A stretch of DNA of 64,000 nt from Trichobilharzia szidati (taxonomy: Eukaryota > Platyhelminthes > Trematoda > Strigeidida > Schistosomatidae). A program made the translations under genes and the position numbers. The stretch spans positions 98,400,020-98,464,019 of the forward strand of contig OX235272.1 of NCBI GenBank assembly GCA_944472155.2, given 5' to 3'. Each line of letters begins with the position of its first letter. The stretch's first letter is position 1. Of this stretch, positions 55,015 through 64,000 are shown in pieces. The notes beneath the pieces were generated by a model that was given only the letters and a program-made list of their open reading frames with translations, was not told where the DNA came from and did not search any database.

Positions 55015-56486
55015 ACTGATTGCGTCAACCGTCGACATTCCTGTATTCAATGACAAGCAGACTAATGATACTGTAAACTTCGTTTATATCATATTTACTT
55101 ATTTCTTACAGAACGGAAGGAAAACTTACGCTGTGATAACAAAAACGAGTGCAAAGGAATTCTTCATAGTCGCCAGAATATGGATGCCATCGGGTGATAT
55201 GTGCGTGTATCACAGCGATGTAACCGATTCTGAAGTTGAAGCATGTATCGACCCTAGACCGGATTGGTGCATAATTATCTGTATTATAATACGGCTAACT
55301 AGATTCAATTCTCGAAATCAGCACAAACCATGTGTATATTATTACTATACAGTGAATGATTGCACTAAGTGAAACAGTGAGGAAAATTAAACGAGTTATT
55401 ACCTTCTCAAATGCACTGCACTTGCAACAATCACGAAAACCACCTACATTTGTTAGCCTAGCAGTCAGCTAAGCAAACAATGGCACAATATTAATAGAGA
55501 TTTCTTTTATGCATTGAATTCACATAACCCATATTATACTGCGCCAATCGGTGTAAATATGTATTAAATCCACTTAGAGATAACCTTTCAACTTACCATA
55601 ATTTCTGTTCAAACACACATACAGTGTAAGACACTGCTACATGATAACTTATGTTCCTACAGAAGGTTCTGTTAGCATTTATAGGTGATCCCCATCTACC
55701 GATAGCATTCTTTTGTCAAACAGTACTGTTCTTCACACGAAAATAGCCACATTTTGACGTGGTCTTCATTGAATGACACTATGTCGAAAGCTGCAGCTTC
55801 TACAAGAAGTAAACCATTTGTGTAGATGACATTACCCTTCAACTACCCCAACCTCTTCATTATAGCGATGTTTAACTCATTCCGCATGAAACACTAACCA
55901 TTAAAGTGTGTCGGAGTCATATTACATGACGCGGACACCAACATAACTAGCCAGAAAATGAGAATTCCTATCAATCCAGAAAACATGTAACACAATTTTA
56001 TTGAAAATTATTGACAAAATAATTTACCGAGCGAAATTTTAACCAACATGCCGGATAAGTCCAGCCAGATAATTTCGTTTGGGCTGCTGTAGTTTAGAGT
56101 CACCATATAGACACTGAAATTCTCTTTGTGCCTACGTACTTTTTTCTGATACTTTGCTGCTCGCCTCTCTTCTTTTCTTTCCCCTGTCGTGGTAGTTGCA
56201 CGGACCTACATTGGAACTTAAGCTAAACAGGACTTGAGGCTATTTACTTATATATACCACATCACCCTCCAAGCGGTTGGCTCGTAATAACTCAACATCC
56301 TTAAAAATTCCGTGTCACCGTATCAGGACGCTGAATAACATCCTGCACAGGTAGTACGCGTTACCTAAATTGATGATGCAACTGGTTCACAAGTAGTTAT
56401 CCACATGTGAATCAGCTTACAGGTACAGAACACCATGCGGCTACAAATGGTGGTATTGGCTGACGTGTTAAATTAATACACCATCT
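55015..56486. other. No gene assigned
   Basis: A frame of 134 codons at 54968-55372 overlaps the transposase end and continues its theme (VYIIFTYFLQNGRKTYAVI, EFFIVARIW), so the transposase C-terminal region probably extends here after a frameshift. Beyond 55380 nothing was recognised. Confidence 0.4.
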
Positions 56487-56800
56487 GACCATTAATCAAG
56501 AATAGGATTCGATACCGTACACAACGTAGTTATATGAGGGAAATGACTTCAAGCTTAATTTTCTCCCAAGTATTCGTGATCCATCCAACATAGACCCGTG
56601 TTTTTGTAATGTGAAGGCGAAATTCCAGCAGTGATTAGTGGGCTACACTGAATGACTTGTTAGCAGAGGGTTCCCATAAACTAAATTTAAAAAGAAGGGT
56701 AACCGTGTAAATTTACCGCGGTCCAAATTTAAATCACATATCTTTGCCTGTACAGTCGGCGTGTTCCTGAACAGACAGGAAAAATACCTATAAATACAAT
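56487..56800 (+). repeat. Old copy of repeat R
   Basis: Aligns with 43024-43330 with many substitutions. Shared blocks include caagaatag-attcgat-ccgtacacaa, ttctcccaagtattcgt and gcctgtaca-tcggcgtgttcct. Confidence 0.65.
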
Positions 56801-56899
56801 TCATACAGGCGCCGAGGGAATAACCTTTGATTATGCAGACTTGCAGTCTTCGTCCAAATAGAAGTAAAGCCAAAGTGTTACAGAGAAGCTTGACCAAAT

Positions 56900-57140
56900 G
56901 AAAAACAAGCCAGCTGGTTCCAATTGGTAACGGGATGTTGAAGAGCTGCAAGTACGTAGTTGTGTTAAACGAAATGTATCAAGTGAATTTGGTACAGACC
57001 TTCATATATGAGGTTATCCGGCGTACAAGAACAAAACGTACAGTGGATGAATCCAAAATTAGTTCATTGTTAACAAAATGGAAATTCAAACAAGAAATGT
57101 ACAAGAGTCTGATGGAGCACAAACTGACCAATTAACACAA
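56900..57140 (+). pseudogene. Fragment shared with the 5' part of the Penelope-like element
   Basis: The frame 56935-57135 (CKYVVVLNEMYQ, TFIYEVIRR) resembles the minus-strand frame 61870-61667 (CKFIVLLKEMYQ). Flanking DNA matches as well, so both are copies of one element. The wording is like the N-terminal region of Penelope-type RT proteins, but RT motifs do not follow here. Confidence 0.45.
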
Positions 57141-60110
57141 AATGCAGAGTGTTAAATAAAGTACAACTTTATTGCTTAAAGGTGGATTATTAAAGGTAAC
57201 GATTACATTTTGAGAATATGGTTAGGAATAATAATCGTTTTGTTAATGACGCCGCACGCGTCATCAAATCTAGTCGTGATTGATTCAGACCTCGAATGTG
57301 TATGCGAGTTAAAAAGCCTCTTGCTAGTTGTTAATTCTGTGGTTAATGACACCGAAATCGAGTTCCACCATATAGGGAATATAAATTTAGAAAATATCAG
57401 AAATATTCTTATAAGAAAGGATTTTGCAAGCCTAATTTGCTGGTTCACTTTCAAATCCATCTAGTCATATATGGGTGATCATCCCCAGACAAAAGATCGG
57501 ACAGTTTTTAATCTTTTTTACTTGCAAATATTGAACAAGCGGAAATGCACAGAAGTTTTCCTAAACGATAGTCCAGGACGGGACGAGCATCCAAGTTGGA
57601 ACTACGTCTTGTTAAAGATTTGAAGTGCTTTCTCCATCCGTTGAAAGATGGCTGCCTGTTCCGCATGTTTCAATAGGTTCCTTGCTTCATATTCCCTTTA
57701 CTCTCCTAAATGAAGGTCTAAAAACACCATTAGTCTTCAACAATATAGAGAGCTGTCAGTCGATAACCTGAGTTATTATTTTGATAGAAAGGCCAGTTTC
57801 TGAGCTGGTGAGTCCGCCATGATCTATACCGATACAGCCCTCTTGTCATTCCCCTACTACAAAGGCAATAATTCCAGGAATTCTCACTGGAAGCTATTTC
57901 GATTCCATACTGTGAAAGCGTACAAGCTTGCAATATCCAAATGTCGTTGAATTGGAGATACAGTGACATAAAAGGAAGTAACCCGGGTGAGTCTCGATAC
58001 ATTTTGATATTTTCACCAGTAAATAGCTATATCAGCTATATATATCTTTGATATGTATTACACAAACAGGCTATTTATCAGACTGTTCCGACTGACTCTA
58101 ATGTCAGAAAGAACAAACAAACTGTAATTCACCATACATCGAAATATGTGTAATTTATATAATAACTTATCCATGCCTGTACAATTGGTATGTTCCTGCA
58201 TAAACAGGAATAAATATATATTGTAAGCCCCAGTTCAGAATTAACTTTCAGCAGATGCTTAACATTTTCATATGATAAGCTGCATGGCGCACTAGGTACG
58301 CTGAGGTCAATATTATTGCCTACTTTTCGCTTATTGTGAGCTAGTTTCTTAAATCGTCGCAAATAATATTAATATAAATGCATAAGTTATCGCAAAGTGC
58401 TACCATGAAAAAATATTTGCTGTAATGTAAGCGTGGCCTCCAGTTAACATGAACAAGTCAGGTCACAATAACGAAATATGCAGCATTAGTTCAGCACGAA
58501 TATGCAAATATTTTTGCCGCTAAATATGTGTGATGCTATCCGCCCATGTGACCAGCTTTCATCTTGCGATCACTTCTGTGTTCACCATAGCTGACGTAGT
58601 CATTCCTAATTCGTAAAGTTATATTTGTTCGAATTACGGCCGTATGCTTTAATAACACATAAGTACTTTATTGGTCAAGTTACAGATGTGACGATTATAA
58701 AATGAAAAGCTTATTTATTTTAATGACCGCCATTTGTTGTGGGTAGATCAGAAGTGCTAAACTGCTACTAAATATGATTGACCAAAGTGATTATATATAC
58801 CTTTCAATCCACTCCTGCATCGGAACATCGGCTTGTTTTGGCAGCTACTAAATGCTTCGGTCAAGAAAAACGTCACTTAATAATTCAGCACCACTGCTAA
58901 AGGCAGTGGTATTTAGAAAATGACTTTTCCATCAAAACAATCACTCAGATTACTGACTGATGACCTGCAATATTGTAGTAGATCAGTGGTTTTCTGAACT
59001 TTTACTTCCGAAAGCACAGCAGAATTCAAGTCACATGGGGACTACCCATTCAAACAAACAGAAGGGTATTCATCATTCAATAGATAAAGAAAGTCTTACA
59101 AATTGCAAAGAAGAAATAGTTCACACCTGGCTGCCCTTTCTTTCCTTATGAATTCCTAGACCAGTCACAATATTTGAGTGACAAGGTATTCCCTAGCATA
59201 GGTATCGTCATACTGAAAGCCACCGCTTATGGTGGTTAATTCTCATAAAATTGTCGAGCATATATGCTGCTGGTATTGTTGGTAGCCTAATGACTTCCCT
59301 TGGTTATTTAATGCAGTTAAATTTCATAATCAGTTCAACCGCACATGAATGATTGCGGGCTATGGACAAGTTGCAATGAAACAATTTTGTACAGCAGCTT
59401 ACCACCTTAACGGCGGTAAGGTAACCTAATCATTTGGTCAAATGACTCTCCAGCTTAGCAGTCAAGGAAATCTACATACTTGTCAGCCTGTTACACCTAC
59501 CCCAGCACTGATAACTATAAGGAGAATGGATCAAATACCTGAGCTAGTAGTTACCCTCCTCTGGGTTTTAGCTTGTACTCTGGCGACAGATCCGTAGATG
59601 TTGCAACTCAAAAATTGCACACAATTTCCCATCCACTCTCCTACAGTGTAGTGATCCCATCTAAAGACAACAAGGCTGGTCTGTCAGCTAAGTGAAATTT
59701 GATTGCGGGCTAAAAGACCTCCGTTGCCGCTTGCATCATGTGTGTTACGTCAATTATTACACCTTTATACACCAAAGTCGTATTTTATATACCATTTTGC
59801 ACTTTGTGTTCATTAGGCCTTTTGTGCACATTATTATAAAAGCTTCCGTATCTCCCGATGAATAAAACAAACCTATATTGTTTTTACTGCTGTTTCGCTG
59901 CTAAGTGCTAAAACTTTATCGAAATATTATTTGACTGTAATTTACAGGATCTCAGCTTACAGATAACAACTTAGTCATCGTTCCTCAGCATGGGGTAATT
60001 TTTACGTTGTAATTTTGGCCAGTTGGTAAGACAACAAGACCGTGTGTATACTGTTAGATTTGATAGGCGTTTAGAATTATAGAGGCTGCATGTGCTTACA
60101 TAATGAAATT
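57141..60110. other. Long AT-rich stretch without a recognised gene
   Basis: The only item of note is a short R-like segment at 58129-58225 (ccatgcctgtacaattggt). Several short frames have no motif. The frame at 57210-57464 looks like a signal peptide plus tail, but starts at TTG and has no support. Confidence 0.4.
58129..58225 (+). repeat. Short old segment of repeat R
   Basis: Matches about 43250-43320 (taatttatataataacttatcc, then the gcctgtacaa block and a cctgcataaacagg variant). Confidence 0.55.
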
Positions 60111-60123
60111 GCTTATCACATTA

Positions 60124-61400
60124 AAGGTGATGCAACCAGGTCAAATTTCCCTTTAGTCCGTCATTCGTATTCAGACAATATGTATTCCATTTGATATGTA
60201 GTGCTTCGTATATTAGACGTTCCTCGTGGTTTATGAAACGTTTTCGGATAGTTGCAATATTGTCAAAATCAATTTCGTAACCTGATTCTACAGCGTTTAT
60301 ACCTCAGACCATTTTCCAAACTGATCTAGTTCGACTGGATTTCATGGTGGTCGAATAGATACTCTAGGGTGTTTATTCCTTCTCATTTTGATTTCTTTGA
60401 ATGCTTGTCCGATGTATATCGCATCACATTCCAAGCATTACGTTTTGTAGACACAGTTGGATTGGGAATCCTTAGGGGTCTGGTCTTTTATATGCACAAG
60501 GTTGCTTCTCATTGTGTGATGTTTTTACAAAAAATCCGATACTGTGCTTCTTGAGTACTCTTCTGATATCCTGTCATCAACGAATCTCAGCCATATTTTA
60601 GGCGACGGTATGTTTGAGAGATGAGTTCACGAAAAGATCGCACGCTATCGGAGAAAATGGTGAACTTATAGCAACACCATTTGTCTGTCTATATAAATCC
60701 CCTTTAATTGTAAAATTACTTTTCAGGCAGAGTTTTAAGCTCTTACTTACTTCGTTGGTGTCGAGTGGACGCCTCTGTGATAGGGTTGTGTCTGATTCTA
60801 GTAAAATGAAAATGATAGCAAGACTTTCAGTTATGTGAATGTTACGGTTTAATGAGTCAATGTCATGGCTAACCTTAACACCTCTATCAACTTCTTACTG
60901 TTCCGTTTCGAATTTAACGTCACATGAATCTTTTATAGAATTTCGAGTGTTCTTTTACAGTTGTTCCAGTATCGAAGATGAATTCTCGAATCGTTTTACG
61001 CCAGTAAAATGCTGGTAAAACCTGCTACTGGTCTTGATAGGATTGTGTGCTTATGTACCTTTGATTGACTGTAGAATCTTGAGAGTAAACTAAATTTTAG
61101 TTTTAATCTGAACCAAACATAATTCCCAAATTTGGGTGTTAGCTCTTGGAGTCTGTTGGTGTTCAGTTTCATTCTGTTGAATTAGACCCATTTCCTCCTT
61201 CCTTCAATAAGTAAGTACGATCTATTGGATAAGTATTCAGTTGCCGTCTTTTCATAACTAGTTTTGTTCATTACCGCCGTGACGTTGCCCTCATTGGCCT
61301 TAGTTATACCGGTGCTTCTGTCTTTTCACACTTCTTAGGACTTCATTTACTTGTTTGGTTTCGTTGTGTCATTAAAATGTGTTATATATTTTGAGGCAGA
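60124..61400 (-). pseudogene. Penelope-like element: RT and GIY-YIG endonuclease, decayed
   Basis: The minus-strand translation gives, in order, NEGNVTAVMNKTSYEKT (about 61300-61250), a FYSQSKVHKHTILSRPVAGFTS block (about 61085-61020), LYRQTNGVAISSPFSPIACDLF (about 60695-60630), IWLRFVDD (about 60600-60570, RT catalytic Asp pair), then DAIYIGQAFKEIKMRRNKH (about 60430-60375, GIY-YIG type) and EIDFDNIATIRKRFINHEERLIYEALHI (about 60280-60190). Penelope-like elements are the retroelements that combine this RT with a GIY-YIG nuclease. Frameshifts and stops separate the blocks, so no intact frame exists. The related fragment 61870-61600 upstream may be its N-terminal region. Confidence 0.8.
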
Positions 61401-61599
61401 GATTGTGATTCCCTTTCGGTGATCAGTTGTTGAGCAAGTTAGATCATGCGTGCTATTTCCTGAATCGATAATTGCCCCGAATCGCCTTTTGCCATTAATT
61501 CACTGAGAAGTACAAAACTTTTATGTTAATAAATTTCCCATACCTAATGCACAGTTTTTTAAATTATTAAATTTGAATTTGGTTTGGACGTATATGGAC

Positions 61600-61870
61600 C
61601 GTTTGTGGTTCATTGTACATTTTTGCTCGAATTCATATTTTAATTGTGGGCTAGGTTTAAGCTCAGCTATTGCGTTATTTCTGTAAGGACGCCAGATAAC
61701 CTAATATTTGTCCCCATTATCTCTAATTGATTCATATTTGAGGGTTTGTACCGTTTTAATTGATACATTTCCTTTAAGAGAACAATAAACTTGCAGTTCT
61801 TCGGAAGTTTTGAAAGGAGCCTAGAAAGACATATTAACATGTCCACTCTAGCTCGTCTAAAAGATAACAA
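61600..61870 (-). pseudogene. Probable N-terminal part of the Penelope-like element
   Basis: A minus-strand frame with LPKNCKFIVLLKEMYQLKRYK, matched by the fragment at 56900-57140. It lies directly upstream of, and on the same strand as, the Penelope RT. Assignment is by position and weak motif. Confidence 0.45.
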
Positions 61871-62059
61871 CTGCTGGTAGAGTGGGAAGACAATGACATT
61901 TCAACATTTAACTACGGAAAGCACACTAGTCCCAATACTAATATAATAATACTTAGTAATTATGCATAATCAATTCTTGAAATTTGATTTTCATTACAAT
62001 ACTTAAAATGATTAAAATATTTATGCAGCAAATGTTCTCTTGCTTTACCACACTTGTTT

Positions 62060-63105
62060 TCCCTTATAACACTCAATTATTGAGCTTAATGTATTCTTTG
62101 ATAATACGAATTATAATATTGATTACACTCTTATCATATATAGTTTTATTTACTTTACGGCGCCCTGTAAGACTAACTACCCTCCTTCAGTATACACACA
62201 CTGCAGTATTGTTAACCAAATGTTAAAACTCTGTTGGTTCTGTGTTAATATCTTTTTATAATATATGTAGACAGGTTACTTTGCAATGTCAAATGTTTAC
62301 TATATAAAAGACTGTCATGATAATTTAGTACAATAAGTCCTGCCAACCGACCTTACCTTCAGTTCATACTACCTACATTGAACTCTAACTATAGTGTTCT
62401 GATGAATCTTACTCCACTATTCACAAAACCTATTCTTTTTACAATGAACGCCTTGACAGATCATGCTTCTACCTTTAAATATATACCATTCACCCAGCCT
62501 ATTGTTGAGATGCGACCATGTGGGATCTGCTCAGATTTATGGGGCATCTTATAAATTAAATTGCTGTCTATCGTCAGATCTTTTCATACCACTCCACAAT
62601 GTCTTATCTCATTTATTTTCTGACAACGTCTTTACTTGATCCTCATTTTACTCCATTAAACTTAACATGTTATAGCTCTTCATTACTTATTATACTCCTA
62701 CTCTCTGAAGGGTACGGTTGTGCACTAAATGCACAAAAAGGTATAAAATAAAAACAACTGGCATGAGGATAATTGTATTAAAACCAAAAGTGGATATCAT
62801 GATAGTTTGTGATATATCTGTAGCATTATACATTGCAAATGAATGTTGTTACCCTAGGGTGTTTCCTTTATTAATGCATTTATTAATGATACTTGCACTT
62901 ACCTATTTCATTACAATTTAATGATTCACCTCAGCACTTTAATTTTTCTAAAACAGATTCCAATCCCTTGTAAAAGGTGTACTTACCTCAATATTGGTTG
63001 GTTATCGTATGCCCACAACCACGGGATGAAAACGGAACGAAGTCGATTTTCCCGCTCAACCTGGAGGACAACTGTACAATTCAATAACTATACGGCCTAA
63101 TTCAG
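62060..63105 (+). repeat. Interspersed repeat W, right copy 1
   Basis: The reverse complement of this matches 1815-2145 (from 62060-62390) and 440-1510 (from 62390-63105). A segment present at about 1140-1430 is missing here. Confidence 0.7.
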
Positions 63106-63255
63106 AAAATGAGTGTATTATATGTATCGAATATTTAACAGTTGAAATACGATTAACTTGTAGACAATCTACGATTTGATATTATATCATACTTGATCGT
63201 GCCTGTAAAAATGGCATGCATTTTCATGTAAATTTGTAAATTTATATGAAGTACA
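63106..63255 (+). repeat. R-like 3' end between two W copies
   Basis: Contains tgatcgtgcctgtaaaaatgg and a final (ATT)n tract at 63246-63258, like the 3' end of R at 43385-43445. It separates the two W copies. Confidence 0.5.
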
Positions 63256-64000
63256 TTATTATTATTATATTTGCTGTGGCCAAAACAACCAAAGCCTAAC
63301 ATCATAAAAGGAGGGAGGGTGGCGCATGCTGATCAGTAGATTTGGTGGTGGTCACTAAGGTGAATCGCCCCATTCTGAAGCAACAGCAATATGCAATTTG
63401 ATGGCTTGAGATTTTTATGAGGGCTTAGATCGTTATCTTGAAAAAGGTAATAATGATCACCTAGATAGACGATGCTTCTGCCTTCAAACATAAACTATTC
63501 GCTCAGCCTATTGCTGAGATGCAACAACGTGGGCTCTGCACAGATTTATGGGTCATCTTATAAATTAACACGCTTTCCTTTGTCGTATCTTCGAATATCA
63601 CTTCACAATGTCTCATCTCATTCATTTTCTAATAACGTCTTTACTTGCTCCTCATTATATTCCATTAAACCTGACATTTTATAGCTTTTTATGAATTTGA
63701 TTCGACTTATTTTATTCCTATTCTCTGTAGGATACGGTTGTGCACCAAATACACAAAAAGGTATGAAATAAAAACAATCGGCTTGTGGATAATTGTATTA
63801 AAACCAAAAGTGGACATCATGATAGTAAGACCTATATGGGTAGCATTATACATTGCAAATGAACTTAGTCAGCCTAGGGATTATAGTCTCCCATTGTATT
63901 TCCTTTATGAATGCACCTATTATTGATACATTGCGTTTACCTATTTCATTACACCTTAATGATTCACCTTAGCACCTTCACTTTTATAAAACAGCTTACT
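63256..64000 (+). repeat. Interspersed repeat W, right copy 2 (runs off the window)
   Basis: The reverse complement matches about 540-1290, closer to the left copy than right copy 1 is. The last base of the window is still inside the repeat. Confidence 0.75.

Noticed and set aside
57210..57464. 84-codon frame with a signal-peptide-like start, possibly a micro-exon gene
   Set aside because: The start is TTG, there is no upstream exon or conservation to support it, and the stretch is repeat-rich.
61984..62226. Hydrophobic 80-codon frame suggesting a small membrane protein
   Set aside because: It lies in the W repeat, and the frame is not kept in the left copy at 1815-2145.

Overview
The window reads as a repeat-dominated stretch of a flatworm nuclear genome, most likely a schistosome-type trematode. 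The evidence is the mix of mobile elements: two CsRn1/Boudicca-like Ty3/Gypsy elements, SR2-like RTE and CR1-like non-LTR elements, an R2-clade element, a Penelope-like element, a CACTA transposase of the SmTRC1 kind and a Merlin transposon. These families are known together from Schistosoma, but I recognised them by motif only and ran no database search. I see no convincing single-copy host gene, rRNA, tRNA or CRISPR. Nearly every long reading frame belongs to a transposable element.

Left part (1-13.2 kb): a repeat family here called W (440-2145), a 3' remnant of a Boudicca-like LTR element (2180-2945), a decayed RTE element on the minus strand (2950-5480), a decayed CR1-like endonuclease fragment (5600-6650), an unassigned stretch, a repeat called R (7735-8597), then an almost complete CR1-like element A on the minus strand (8600-13181).

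13.2-20 kb: four head-to-tail copies of a 1678-bp unit (U). The whole array is flanked by a 9-bp direct repeat. The units carry imperfect terminal inverted repeats and are separated by three different 7-bp spacers. The array sits inside the probable 5' leader of element A and is the least ordinary structure in the window.

20-34.2 kb: decayed CR1-like RT (minus), a broken R2-clade element (minus), a CR1-like fragment split by an RTE insertion, then a Gypsy element with a 5' LTR and an uninterrupted gag-pol frame (27442-31497) but no matching 3' LTR. It is followed by a solo LTR of the same family (32951-34167) that was itself entered by a Merlin transposon (33047-34018) with clear target duplications.

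34.2-44.3 kb: a patchwork of CR1-like elements that keep their 5' halves and lack their 3' halves. Element C ends near 35385. An unassigned acidic coding-like segment (35386-36013) follows and is fused in frame to a near-identical inverted copy of element A (A', 36014-38825). A' abuts element B (38826-42219, minus) tail to tail. A second R copy and a CR1-like 3' fragment follow.

44.3-64 kb: a complete but mutated Boudicca-like provirus (44357-49625), a long AT-rich stretch with an RT scrap, a CACTA transposase whose frame is kept but holds three stops (52789-55014), old R and Penelope-like fragments, a Penelope-like element on the minus strand (60124-61400, possibly from 61870), and two more copies of W in inverted orientation to the left end (62060-64000). 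The nesting allows a relative history: Merlin is younger than the solo LTR, the U array is younger than element A, and the RTE fragment is younger than the CR1 fragment it splits.
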